Of a stretch of 64,000 nucleotides of DNA, positions 44,672 through 53,439 are shown piece after piece. How positions within the stretch are numbered: the first letter of the stretch is position 1; every line of letters starts with the position of its first letter. The notes below the pieces were generated by a model. That model ran no database searches. It had not been told where the DNA came from and was given only the letters and a program-made list of their open reading frames with translations. Both the position numbers and the translations under genes were made by a program. The stretch comes from Streptomyces sp. MA5143a (lineage in GTDB: Bacteria; Actinomycetota; Actinomycetes; Streptomycetales; Streptomycetaceae), in the NCBI RefSeq assembly GCF_900290235.1, contig NZ_OLMK01000077.1:61877-125876 (forward strand). Reading direction: 5' to 3'.

Positions 44672-46393
44672 ATGACCGGCACCGAGACCGCGGATCCCCG
44701 CCGCTGGTGGATCCTCGGTGTGCTCTCCCTCGCCCTGTTCGCGATCGTGCTCAACAACGGCCTGCTCAACGTGGCCATCCCCCAGATGATGCGGAGCCTG
44801 GACGCCGACGTCGGCCAGATCCAGTTCATCGTGGACGGCTACGCCCTGGCCCTCGCCGGGGCGTTGCTGACCGCCGGAACGCTCTCCGACCGGTACGGCC
44901 ACAAGCGCGCGACCCTGCTCGGCACGACCGTCTTCGGCGTGGGTTCGCTGGTCGGCATGACCGCGGACGGCACCGGCCAGCTGATCGGGGCGCGCGTGCT
45001 GATGGGGCTGGGTGCCGCGTGCATCATGCCCGGCACGCTCGCCGTCCTGGTCGACGTCTTCCCGCCGGCCGAGCGGGCCCGCGCGATCGGTGTGTGGAGC
45101 GGCTGCTCCGCGCTGGGGGTCGCGGCCGGGCCGGTGGTCGGCGGAGCCCTGGTCAGCCACTTCTGGTGGGGGTCGATCTTCCTGGTGAACCTGGTGCCGG
45201 TGGCCGTGGTGCTGGTCGCCGGGGCCCTGCTGCTGCCGGAGTCCGCCGATCCCTCGCCGCGCCGCCCCGACCCGGTGGGCGCGCTGCTCGGCACGGGCGC
45301 CATGGTGGGGCTGGTCTTCGGGACGATCCAGGCGGCCAAGCACGGCTGGACCTCCACGTGGCCGGTCACCGGCTTCACCGTGGCCGCCGTCGCGGGCGTC
45401 TGCTTCGTGCTGTGGGAGCGCCGGCACCCGTACCCCATGGTGGACTTCGCGCTGCTGCGCCGGGCGCCGTTCATCGGGGCGAGCGTGAGCATCCTGCTGC
45501 TGATGTTCGGCCTGGCGGGCACGCTCTTCGTCCTCACCCAGCGGTTGCAGTTCGCCTTCGGGTACGGGCCGCTGCGTGCCGGTCTCGCCGTGATGCCGGT
45601 GGCGTTCGCCGTGCTGCTCGGCACGATGGTGTGCCCCGCGGTGGTCCGCCGGGTCGGTCCCGGCGGCAGTGTCGCCGTGGGTCTGGCGCTCGGGGCGGCG
45701 GGGGTGCTGGTCCTCGGCCGGGTGGGCGAGGGTTACGCGCCGGTGCTCGCCGGGCTGGTCCTCGCGGGGATCGGCTTCGGGCTGGCGATGGGGCCCACGA
45801 CGGACGTGGTGATGTCCCTGGTGCCGCCGGAGCGGTCGGGTGCGACGGGTTCGCTGGACATGACGATGCAGGAGTTCGGCAACGCGCTGGGGGTCGCCGT
45901 GGTCGGCAGTGTGCTGGCCCACAGCTACACGAACGCGATGACCGACGCCGGCCGGCCGCCGGCGGCGAGGCGCACGCTGGAGAACGCCCTGGCACTCGCC
46001 GAACGCACCGGGGGCGACGCGGGAGCGGCGCTCGCCGCGGCCGCGAGGTCGGCCTTCGACCACGCCGCCGGGGTGGGCCTGACCGTGGCGGCGGCCGGCG
46101 TGGCGACCGGCGCGGTGGTCGCCGCCCTGCTGATGCCGGGCCGCACGGCCGCCGGGGAGGCGGAAGCCCCGGTCGAGGACACCGACGCCCCCGGAGCCCC
46201 GGCCCCGGCCCCGGAGATGCCGTCGAAGACCCCGGCCCCGGACACCCCGGCCTCGGAGATCCCGGCCCCGGAGATCCCGGCCCCGGAGATCCCGGCCCCG
46301 GAGATCCCGGCCCCGGAGATCCCAGCTCCGGAGATCCCAGCCCCGGAGATCCCGGCCTCGGAGATCCCGACGGGGCGGACGCCCGTCGGCTGA
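44672..46393 (+). CDS. MFS drug:H+ antiporter, DHA2/14-TM type, with EIPAP-repeat tail
   Basis: The 573-residue protein has the DHA2 signature QFIVDGYALALAGALLTAGT, LSDRYGHKRA, motif C-like LGVAAGPVVGGAL and about 14 helices. After the last helix (about residue 490) comes an 80-residue acidic Pro-rich tail with eight EIPxx pentapeptides. The tail should be cytoplasmic and disordered. Likely a resistance/export pump for the cluster. Confidence 0.88.
   Translation: MTGTETADPRRWWILGVLSLALFAIVLNNGLLNVAIPQMMRSLDADVGQIQFIVDGYALALAGALLTAGTLSDRYGHKRATLLGTTVFGVGSLVGMTADGTGQLIGARVLMGLGAACIMPGTLAVLVDVFPPAERARAIGVWSGCSALGVAAGPVVGGALVSHFWWGSIFLVNLVPVAVVLVAGALLLPESADPSPRRPDPVGALLGTGAMVGLVFGTIQAAKHGWTSTWPVTGFTVAAVAGVCFVLWERRHPYPMVDFALLRRAPFIGASVSILLLMFGLAGTLFVLTQRLQFAFGYGPLRAGLAVMPVAFAVLLGTMVCPAVVRRVGPGGSVAVGLALGAAGVLVLGRVGEGYAPVLAGLVLAGIGFGLAMGPTTDVVMSLVPPERSGATGSLDMTMQEFGNALGVAVVGSVLAHSYTNAMTDAGRPPAARRTLENALALAERTGGDAGAALAAAARSAFDHAAGVGLTVAAAGVATGAVVAALLMPGRTAAGEAEAPVEDTDAPGAPAPAPEMPSKTPAPDTPASEIPAPEIPAPEIPAPEIPAPEIPAPEIPAPEIPASEIPTGRTPVG
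46256..46375 (+). repeat. 15-bp tandem repeat coding EIPAP pentapeptides
   Basis: Eight units of 15 bp, GAGATCCCGGCCCCG. Units 1-4 are identical; units 5-8 differ by a few bases (giving EIPAP, EIPAP, EIPAS, EIPTG). The reading frame stays open, so copy number can change without a frameshift. Confidence 0.95.
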
Positions 46394-46848
46394 GCCGCTC
46401 TACCGGCGGCGCCTCGCGAACGAACGACCGCCCCGGCACGCGAGACGACGGCCCGACCGACGGAGGGCGGTCCCTCGGACAGGCACCCCGGCGCGCGACA
46501 CGACCGCCCGATCGACGGAGGGCCGCCCTCGGACACGCCGCCCGGCGAGGCCAAGGCACCGCCCAGCCGACGCGAGGCCGCTCCTCGACCGGGCGTCCAG
46601 CACACCGAACCACATCCCGGCCCGCCGACGGCCGCCTCGCGGACAGGCCGTCCGGCGCGCGTAGTGACCGTAGGGGTGGGCGCGGACTGCGGCTCGTGCG
46701 GCAGCCCGGCGGTGTTCGGTGTGCGAGCATTCGCGTCCTCGGGTGAGCGGTTCCCCGCACGCGAACGGCCGCCTCCCCTCCCTGAGTTCGGGAGGGGAGG
46801 CGGCCTCTCGGAGTTGCCCCGGAGGGCCTCGTGCCGGAGGAGGGCGCG
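46394..46848. other. Intergenic region between MFS2 and the thioesterase
   Basis: This 455-base gap holds a ~55-bp imperfect duplication (46435-46490 and 46491-46544, core CGACGGAGGGC) followed by more degenerate copies, and a strong terminator at its right end. No gene is supported. Confidence 0.55.
46767..46805. terminator. Strong bidirectional terminator
   Basis: A 16-bp perfect stem, GGCCGCCTCCCCTCCC (46767-46782) against 46790-46805, with a 7-nt loop, between convergent MFS2 and thioesterase genes. Confidence 0.85.
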
Positions 46849-47640
46849 TCAGTCGCTCGGGGCTCCCACCAGGTCCATGCCGAGCAGGTCGGCGATGTCG
46901 GTGTACCGGCTCAGGACCTCCGTGAGCCGGTCGAGGAAGGCGCTCTCCTGCTCCCTGATGTAGAAGTGGCCGCCCGGCACCACCACGGTCTCGCAGTGCA
47001 CCGTGGAGTACAGGGACCACTCCCGTACCTCGGGGACGGTCACCAGCCGGTCCTCCGCGCCGGCGAACGTGTGCAGCGGAACCGGCAGCGGGGTGCGGTC
47101 CACGCTCCCGGCGCCCTCACAGAGCATCAGGTCGCCCCGGACGACGGGCAGCAGGGCCGCCAGCCATTCCGGGCGGTCCAGCAGCACCCGCGGCAGACCT
47201 CCCAGCGCGGACAGCCCGCGCATCAGCTCCATGTCGTCCGCCACGTAGCCGTGGGTGAGGGGCGGGGCGGGCAGATGCGGGGCCCGGTGCGCGCCGAGGA
47301 GGAGCGCGAGGGGCAGCCGTTCGCCGCGGGCCCGACGGTACTGCGCCAGGGCGAACGCGACAAGGGCTCCCATACTGTGCCCGAACAGCACGTGCGGACC
47401 GTCGAGTTCCTCGCCGAGCTCCCGGTCCAGATCGGCCACGAGCGCGGGGAGGTCGGTGAAGCGCGGCTCCGCCATCCGGCCCTCACGGCCGGGCAACTGC
47501 ACCGGCAGCACCTCCACGCCGGATCCCAGCCACCGCTGCCAGCCCGCGTAGGCGGAGGCACCGCCACCCGCGTAGGGGAAGCAGAACATGCGCAGGCGAC
47601 CGTCGTGGCGTGTGCCACCGCGTCTCAGGTATCGCGTCAT
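46849..47640 (-). CDS. Type II thioesterase
   Basis: The 263-residue protein has the family blocks LRMFCFPYAGGGASAYAGW, LPGREGRMAEPRF, the nucleophile motif LFGHSMGALVAFAL, an acid near FAGAEDRLV and His in VVPGGHFYIREQ. Such enzymes clear mis-acylated carrier proteins or release acyl chains. The only carrier in the window is the decarboxylase-fused ACP. A SARP-type box lies 64 bases upstream. Confidence 0.9.
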   Translation of the reverse strand: MTRYLRRGGTRHDGRLRMFCFPYAGGGASAYAGWQRWLGSGVEVLPVQLPGREGRMAEPRFTDLPALVADLDRELGEELDGPHVLFGHSMGALVAFALAQYRRARGERLPLALLLGAHRAPHLPAPPLTHGYVADDMELMRGLSALGGLPRVLLDRPEWLAALLPVVRGDLMLCEGAGSVDRTPLPVPLHTFAGAEDRLVTVPEVREWSLYSTVHCETVVVPGGHFYIREQESAFLDRLTEVLSRYTDIADLLGMDLVGAPSD

Positions 47641-47703
47641 AGTGCCCCGGAACTCCTCTCGTCACGCGGTGGCCACCAGGTGACCAGCCCCCGCAGTGCC
47701 CAC

Positions 47704-47736
47704 AGCGTCGGGAGCGGCGCTTAAGGGCCGCCAAAC
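47704..47736 (-). promoter_or_regulatory. SARP-type box for the thioesterase gene
   Basis: Minus strand: GTTTGGC-N4-CTTAAGC, 8-bp spacer GCCGCTCC, CGACGCT. The spacer is identical to that of the MFS1 box, and the -10 block to that of the MMPL1 box. Confidence 0.7.
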
Positions 47737-47837
47737 GACGACAGAGTCCGAAGAGATCCGAAGAGAGAGGTACGTCCCCGATCGCCCGCGCGGCCGGCCG
47801 ACCGCCGGGCGGACAGGGGCCCGCGGCGGGGCGCCGG

Positions 47838-48674
47838 TCAGACCGAGGCGGGGGTCAGGGGCCTGAGGCGTGGCGCGGCGCCCTCGGACACGGTCGGTTC
47901 GGGGGACTCCAGGACGGGGTCGGCCCGCAGGATCGCCTGGTGCAGCCGCTGCAACCGCGTCGACGGCTCCAACGCCAGCTCACGGATGAGGCACTGACGC
48001 AGCCTCTGGTAGATGCCGAGGGCGTGGGAGGGCCGGCCGCAGCGGTACAGCGCCAGCATCAGCTGGGCGTGCACGGTCTCGTGCAGGGGGTGCTGGGCGG
48101 CCAGCGCGGTCAGCTCCCCGAGCAGCGCGGCGTGCCGGCCGAGCCGCATGTCCGCCTCGATCCTGGCGTCGAGGGCACCCAGCCTGGTCTCCTCCAGCCG
48201 TACCGTCTCCACCTCCAGCGCCCGGCCGATCTGCACGTCGGCCAGGGCGGGGCCGCGCCACAGCGCCAGCGCCTGGTGCAGCAGGACGGACGCCTCCCGG
48301 ACGGAGCCCTCGCGCAGGGCCGTCTGCCCGGCAGCGGACAGCCGCTGGAACTCCGTCGCGTCACAGGGGCCGGCCACGTCGAGCGCGTAGCCGCCGTACC
48401 GTGTGCACAGGACGTCCTTCGGCCCGCGCACCGCGGTCGGGCCCAGCGCCGTCGCCAGCCGGCGGCGCAGTTGCCGTATGTAGGTCTGGAGGGTCGCGGG
48501 CGCGGTGCGTGGCGGCGCGTCCCCCCACAGTTCGTCGAGCAGGGTGGACACGGTCACGACCTGGCCGGCGTGCAGAGCCAGCAGGGCGAGCACCTGGCGG
48601 GGCTTGGCCGCGCTGGGCACTACGGACGTGTGGTCGAGCTGGGCGACGAGCGGCCCCAGGACCCGGACCTCCAT
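47838..48674 (-). CDS. SARP-family pathway activator
   Basis: The 278-residue protein has the short SARP layout: an OmpR-type winged HTH (MEVRVLGPLVAQL, KPRQVLALLALHAGQVV, LDELWGDAPPRTAPATLQTY, IRQLRRRL) and a bacterial transcriptional activation domain (LSAAGQTALREGSVREA, LALYRCGRPSHALGIY). Start at ATG 48674, with GGAGGGAGA 8 bases upstream. SARPs bind 11-bp-spaced heptamer repeats near -35 and activate cluster genes; nine such boxes surround this gene. Confidence 0.92.
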   Translation of the reverse strand: MEVRVLGPLVAQLDHTSVVPSAAKPRQVLALLALHAGQVVTVSTLLDELWGDAPPRTAPATLQTYIRQLRRRLATALGPTAVRGPKDVLCTRYGGYALDVAGPCDATEFQRLSAAGQTALREGSVREASVLLHQALALWRGPALADVQIGRALEVETVRLEETRLGALDARIEADMRLGRHAALLGELTALAAQHPLHETVHAQLMLALYRCGRPSHALGIYQRLRQCLIRELALEPSTRLQRLHQAILRADPVLESPEPTVSEGAAPRLRPLTPASV

Positions 48675-48698
48675 TGTGGTTCTCCCTCCAGCCAAAAC

Positions 48699-48721
48699 CG
48701 CTCGGCTTGCGTTTCCGAGCG
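48699..48721. promoter_or_regulatory. Inverted repeat in the SARP gene leader
   Basis: CGCTCGG (48699-48705) and CCGAGCG (48715-48721) form a perfect 7-bp inverted repeat with a 9-bp centre, 25 bases upstream of the SARP start codon. It could be a repressor site or an RNA hairpin near the ribosome site. Confidence 0.45.
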
Positions 48722-48728
48722 CTCCACA

Positions 48729-48750
48729 GTGGCATGGCGGGCCACGCCAC
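48729..48750. promoter_or_regulatory. 22-bp palindrome between the SARP gene and the azole-peptide operon
   Basis: GTGGC-A-TGGC-GG-GCCA-C-GCCAC is symmetrical except for one pair and the centre. It lies in the 253-base divergent gap, so it could control both the SARP gene and the precursor operon. No binding protein can be named. Confidence 0.5.
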
Positions 48751-48927
48751 TCCCAGTGAGCGCTTCATCGGCGCCGCGTGAATAACGGAGGCGGTGACCC
48801 ATGACGAATTCACATGGGAGGCATGAGGGGAACACTGTCGGTGACGACCCCGCTGCCCGAAGAATCCTGTCTGCCGGTCCGATCACGGCGACTTCCGATC
48901 CATACACAGGTCTTTGCGGAGGGCAAC

Positions 48928-49293
48928 GTGCACGAAGGCGTTATTTCCACTCTCGACGGTACGTCCGCCACGGAGCAGACCGTGGCCTTCGACCGGATGC
49001 CCGGCCAGGAACTGCGGTTCATGGAACTGGTCGCACGTGCGTGGTTGGAGCCGGAGCTGTCACGCCGCTACCAGGTGGACGCCACATCGGTGCTCGACGA
49101 GTTCGGCGTCACGCTCGCCCACGGGCAGCAGCCCCCCTCGCTGCCCGAGAACCCGGTCGGTGAACTGACCATCGAGGAGCTCTCCCAGCCGACGACCACG
49201 CACGCGTTCCTCTGCTTCTGCCTGACCGAGGACGTGTCCCCCGAGGCCCGTTACACGTCGTCGGGGACCGGCGGCCGGAGGATCGTGCGGTGA
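48928..49293 (+). CDS. Azol(in)e peptide precursor with nitrile-hydratase-like leader
   Basis: Start at GTG 48928 with GGAGGG 4-5 bases upstream; upstream in-frame starts are possible. The 121-residue peptide has an NHLP-type leader (FMELVARAWLEPELSRRY, VLDEFGV; residues 31-61), an acidic linker ending GELTIEELSQ, and a core from about residue 88 with Thr89-91, Cys96, Cys98, Thr100, Ser104 and later Thr/Ser110-114. TTTHAFLCFCLT is the likely ring-forming block. The stop overlaps the cyclodehydratase start (GTGA), which argues strongly that it is the substrate. Confidence 0.8.
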   Translation: MHEGVISTLDGTSATEQTVAFDRMPGQELRFMELVARAWLEPELSRRYQVDATSVLDEFGVTLAHGQQPPSLPENPVGELTIEELSQPTTTHAFLCFCLTEDVSPEARYTSSGTGGRRIVR

Positions 49294-51674
49294 CCGCCGT
49301 CTTCGGTGAGCGTCCCGCGCAACCGTCGAGGACGCACGACCCGCGGCTCGTGGGCTTCCGCAGTCACCTGAGAGCGGAGGTCGTCGCCGACGACGCCGCG
49401 TACCTCCTGTCCGACCGGGGGGTGACCGCGTTGCAGGGCGATCACATCGAGGCCCTGGTCCCCCTGTTGGACGGCACCAGGGACCTGCCGTCCCTGCTGC
49501 GGGACGCGGCCCCCGAGATACCGCCCGAGCAGGTCGGCCGGCTGATCGCGCGGCTCGCCCAGGCCGGTCTCGTGGGCTATTCGGCGCCGGTCGCGGTCGC
49601 GGGCGGTGCCGAGGAGGCGGGCCGGCCGGCCCGCGCGTTCTGGGAGCTGGCGGGCCTGGACGGCACGGTGGCGCTGCGGCGGCTGGCGGCCGCCCCGCTG
49701 GAGGTCCTCACGGTGGGCGGCGCGTGCGCCGAGGGGGTGCTGGAGGCGTGCCGGGCAGCGGGGCTCGCGGTGGCCGGGAACGGACGAGCACACGGCGCGC
49801 ACGGCGGGGCCGGGAACGACCTCGCCTCGCTGTCCCTCGTCGTGTGCGACGACTACCTGAACCCCGAACTGCGTGAGATCGACGCCCTGCACCGGGCCAC
49901 GGGGCGGCCCTGGCTGTTGTCCCGGCCCGGTGGTTCCACGGCGTGGGTGGGTCCGGTGTTCCAGCCGGACTCCGGCCCCTGCTGGTCGTGCCTGGCCCAC
50001 CGGCTGCGCGGCCACCGGCTGTGCGAGGCGCCGGTGCGGCGGGCGCTCGGCCTGACCGGCCCGGTCCCCCGGCCGGCCGCCCAGGTGCCGCCGTCCGCGG
50101 CCGCCGCCGCGCAGCTCGCGGCGCTGGAGACGGCGAAGTGGCTGGCCGGCTACCGCTATCCGGGCCAGTCCGCGGTCCTGACCCTGGACACCCTCGCCCT
50201 GACGACCCGTCACCATGAGTTGCGGCGGCGCCCCCAGTGCCCGGACTGCGGTGACCCCGGCCTCGTCGCACGTCAGGTGCGGCAGCCGGTGACGCTGGTC
50301 TCCCGGCCGAAGGCCCCGTACGCGGGGGGCGGGCACCGGGCGCTCTCCCCGCAGGAGGTCCGCGACCGGTACGCGCATCTGGTCAGCCCGGTGACCGGGG
50401 TGATCGAGGAGATCCGCAGGGACCCGCGGGCACCGTCGGGCCTGCACTGCTATCTGGCCGGCCGCAACGCCGCGCTGGGCGGAACCGACCTGGCGCGGCT
50501 GCGGGCCGGGCTGCGTCACCTCAGCGGCGGAAAGGGCGCCACCGCGCTCGACGCCGAGGTGAGCGCCATGTGCGAGGCGCTGGAGCGGTACAGCGGCACC
50601 CTCCAGGGGGACGAGCCGCGCACCAGGGACAGCCTGCGGGGCCTGGGCGACATCGCCGTCTCCCCGGACGCCTGCCAGCTGTTCGCCCCCCGCCAGTTCC
50701 GCGACCGGGAGCGGTGGAACGCCCTGCACGACGCGTTCCAGTACGTTCCCGAGCCGTTCGACGACCGGGCCCCGGTCGACTGGACGCCGGTGTGGTCGCT
50801 CACCGAGCAGCGGCAGCGGCTGCTGCCGACCGGCATGCTGTACTTCCCCGGGGCCGCCGACGGGTCGTCCCGGCCGGTGGCCGGCAGGCGCTCGCTGCGC
50901 GCCGACTCCAACGGCAACGCCGCGGGCAGCAGCCCGGAGGACGCGATCCTGCACGGCTTCCTGGAGCTGGTGGAACGGGACGCCGTCGCCCTGTGGTGGT
51001 ACAACCGCACCCGGCAGCCCGGTGTGCGGCTGCACGGCGCCGACGGCTTCGGCGACGCCTGGACCGAGGAACTCCTCGACCGGTACCGGCACATGAACCG
51101 TGAGGTGTGGGTCCTGGACCTCACCTCCGACCTGGGCGTGCCGGTGTTCGCGGCGGTGTCGCGGCGCACCGACAAACCCGCAGAGGACATCATGTTCGGG
51201 TTCGGGGCGCACTTCGACCCGGCGGTGGCGCTGCGCCGCGCGCTGACCGAGATGAACCAGCTGCTGCCCGCGGTGGTCGACGCACGGCCCGACGGCACGG
51301 GCTACGGCACGACGGCGCCCGAACCGCTCGGCTGGTGGTGGGGGGCGACCGTGGCCACGCAGCCGTATCTGCTGCCCGACCCCTCGCTCCCGGCGCGCGG
51401 TCCGGCCGACTTCGCCTTCCGCAACCGGCCGGACCTGCGGGACGACGTCGAGGCCGTCGTCGAGCTGCTGCGCGGGCACGGCATGGACCTGCTGGTGCTC
51501 GACCAGACGAGGCCCGACATCGGGATCCCGGTGGTGAAGGTCGTCGTACCGGGGCTGCGGCACTTCTGGGCCCGGTTCGCGCCCGGCCGGCTGTTCGACG
51601 TGCCGGTGCGGCTGGGCCGGCTGGCCGCGCCGACACCGTACGAGGACCTCAACCCCGTCCCCTTGTTCCTCTGA
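49290..51674 (+). CDS. Fused TOMM cyclodehydratase (leader-binding E1-like domain + YcaO)
   Basis: The 794-residue protein joins an E1-like leader-binding part (1-390) with structural zinc Cys pairs CWSC (near 230) and CPDC (near 315) to a YcaO domain (about 395-794). YcaO motifs: LDAEVSAMCEALERYSG, ILHGFLELVERDAVALWWYN and the late PVVKVVVPGLRH, which form the ATP/Mg site. The C-terminus NPVPLFL is Pro-rich, as in cyclodehydratases. It turns Cys, Ser and Thr of the core into azolines using ATP. Start overlaps the precursor stop. Confidence 0.9.
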   Translation: MTAVFGERPAQPSRTHDPRLVGFRSHLRAEVVADDAAYLLSDRGVTALQGDHIEALVPLLDGTRDLPSLLRDAAPEIPPEQVGRLIARLAQAGLVGYSAPVAVAGGAEEAGRPARAFWELAGLDGTVALRRLAAAPLEVLTVGGACAEGVLEACRAAGLAVAGNGRAHGAHGGAGNDLASLSLVVCDDYLNPELREIDALHRATGRPWLLSRPGGSTAWVGPVFQPDSGPCWSCLAHRLRGHRLCEAPVRRALGLTGPVPRPAAQVPPSAAAAAQLAALETAKWLAGYRYPGQSAVLTLDTLALTTRHHELRRRPQCPDCGDPGLVARQVRQPVTLVSRPKAPYAGGGHRALSPQEVRDRYAHLVSPVTGVIEEIRRDPRAPSGLHCYLAGRNAALGGTDLARLRAGLRHLSGGKGATALDAEVSAMCEALERYSGTLQGDEPRTRDSLRGLGDIAVSPDACQLFAPRQFRDRERWNALHDAFQYVPEPFDDRAPVDWTPVWSLTEQRQRLLPTGMLYFPGAADGSSRPVAGRRSLRADSNGNAAGSSPEDAILHGFLELVERDAVALWWYNRTRQPGVRLHGADGFGDAWTEELLDRYRHMNREVWVLDLTSDLGVPVFAAVSRRTDKPAEDIMFGFGAHFDPAVALRRALTEMNQLLPAVVDARPDGTGYGTTAPEPLGWWWGATVATQPYLLPDPSLPARGPADFAFRNRPDLRDDVEAVVELLRGHGMDLLVLDQTRPDIGIPVVKVVVPGLRHFWARFAPGRLFDVPVRLGRLAAPTPYEDLNPVPLFL

Positions 51675-51734
51675 CTGTTCATCTGCACGGGACGGCGCCC
51701 CACCGCCGTCCCCGTCATGCCCCCAGGAGCCCCT

Positions 51735-53360
51735 ATGACCGCCGAGAGGCCGTTGAGCACCGTCGTGACACCGCAGGGCGAGAGGCGCTGCGTCGCCCTG
51801 TGGTCGCTCCGCGAGGACGTCCTGGTGGACATGGGCGGCCCGACCAGTCCCGTGGTGCTCTCCGGCCGGTGGGGCGAGACCCGGCTGCACCGGGCGGGCC
51901 CGCTGGTCCGCGAGGCGCTGCGGCGGATGAGCCTCGGCCCGATCTCGCTGGCCAACGTGGCGGCCGAGCTGGCCGCCGACAGCTCCGTGCGCCCCTCCTC
52001 CCCCGGGGGGCGCACGGCCACTGTCACGGGTGCGCAGGCCGAGATCCTGATGGTGCTGCACCGGTTGCAGCACATGGTGGTGCGTTCACTGACGCTGGAG
52101 GGCGCCGACCATCCCCTGTTGTCGGTGGTGCCGATCGCGCAGTCGGCCCGGTTCCGGCCGGACGCCGTCGACCGGCGGCGTCCGGTGCGGCTGTCCCGCT
52201 TCGCGTTCCTGCGCAGCGAGGGCGAGGGGTTCGTGCTGGAGGGGCCGGTGTCGCTGTACCGGGTCGTCCTGCACGCTCCGGAGGCCGCGTGGGTCGTGAG
52301 CATGCTCGGCCGCGCGCTCACGGTCGACGAGATCGCCGCGGCCGTGCCGCTGCCCGCCGCGGTGGTCGCCGAGATCGTCGGCCATCTGCTGGGGACCGGC
52401 ATGGTGCTCTCCGCGGAGCAGCCGTCGCCCGCCGCCGACCACGGCGGTCCGGGCGGGTACGAGGAGGGCCGGGGCGGCGGTGACCCGGTGCCGTCCTTCG
52501 CGGAGGACCGGGACCCGGCGCTGCTGTCGTGGGGCGCCGTCGACCTGCTCTTCCACAGCCGCTCCACGCTCGGCCGGCACGACGCGGACTTCGGCGCGAC
52601 GTATCCGCTGGCCGGGCGGCTGCCCCCGGCCCCGGCCGTCAAGCCGCTGCCGGACGGCCCGCGTCTCGCGCTGCCCCGGCCGGCCCTGAGCGAGGTGACG
52701 GCCCAGGACCCGCCGCTGACCACCGTGGTGGAGGAGCGCCAGAGCATCCGGAGTTTCGGCGCGGAGCCGCTCACGGCCGCCGTGCTGGGCGAGTTCCTGT
52801 ACCGGGCGCTGCGGGTCCGCGGTCTGCACGAGCGGCAGGGCGAGGGCCGGCAGGAGGAGGCGTACACCGACCGGCCGTACCCCAGCGGCGGCCGCGCCTA
52901 CGAGTTGGAGTTCTATCTCACCATCCGGGACTGCGCCGGCATCCCGTCGGGCACCCACTACTACGCGCCGCTGGAGCACTGCCTGGTGCAGGTCGGTGAC
53001 GGGGAGACGGACCCGGCGACGGCGGAGCTGGTCGCGGAGGCGCAGATCAGCGCCGGACTGGTGGACCCGCCCGCGGTGGTCATCACCATCACCTCGCGCA
53101 TCCACCGGCTGTCCTGGAAGTACAGCGGCCTCCCCTACGCGCTGACGCTGAAGCACGTTGGCGCGGTCATTCAGAACTTGTATCTGATCGGCACCGCGAT
53201 GGGCCTGGCCGCGTGCGCCCTGGGGAGCGGTGACGTCGAGCTGGCCGCCCGCACCACCGGCACGGACTGGCTGACCGAGCCCAGTGTCGGGGGATTCGTC
53301 CTGGGCATGGCTCCGCAACTTTCACCAACCATTCCTTTAAATCGCACAGTTGGTCCATGA
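51735..53360 (+). CDS. SagB-type FMN azoline dehydrogenase
   Basis: AGGAG lies before ATG 51735. The 541-residue protein has an N-terminal ~300-residue region with RRE/adaptor-like helices and a C-terminal nitroreductase-fold domain from about residue 330 (VEERQSIRSFGAEPL, YPSGGRAYELEFYL, GTHYYAPLEH, GTAMGLAACALGSGD). SagB enzymes oxidise azolines to azoles with FMN. Codon 535 (53337-53339) is TTA, so translation should depend on the bldA tRNA. It is about 60 bases behind the cyclodehydratase. Confidence 0.88.
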   Translation: MTAERPLSTVVTPQGERRCVALWSLREDVLVDMGGPTSPVVLSGRWGETRLHRAGPLVREALRRMSLGPISLANVAAELAADSSVRPSSPGGRTATVTGAQAEILMVLHRLQHMVVRSLTLEGADHPLLSVVPIAQSARFRPDAVDRRRPVRLSRFAFLRSEGEGFVLEGPVSLYRVVLHAPEAAWVVSMLGRALTVDEIAAAVPLPAAVVAEIVGHLLGTGMVLSAEQPSPAADHGGPGGYEEGRGGGDPVPSFAEDRDPALLSWGAVDLLFHSRSTLGRHDADFGATYPLAGRLPPAPAVKPLPDGPRLALPRPALSEVTAQDPPLTTVVEERQSIRSFGAEPLTAAVLGEFLYRALRVRGLHERQGEGRQEEAYTDRPYPSGGRAYELEFYLTIRDCAGIPSGTHYYAPLEHCLVQVGDGETDPATAELVAEAQISAGLVDPPAVVITITSRIHRLSWKYSGLPYALTLKHVGAVIQNLYLIGTAMGLAACALGSGDVELAARTTGTDWLTEPSVGGFVLGMAPQLSPTIPLNRTVGP

Positions 53361-53439
53361 GTCCTGCATTTAATACTTACAGTTCAATGATCCCGCATAC
53401 ACTGGTCGCTCCTTGATCCCGTTCTGGTGAGGGGCTTTC

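Noticed and set aside
46435..46760. Small genes in the gap after MFS2
   Set aside because: The frames come from degenerate repeats, are Arg-rich and lack ribosome sites.
48740..48800. A SARP box ahead of the azole-peptide operon (CTTCATC near 48772)
   Set aside because: Only one heptamer resembles the consensus; the partner 11 bp upstream does not, and no -10 stands at the right distance.
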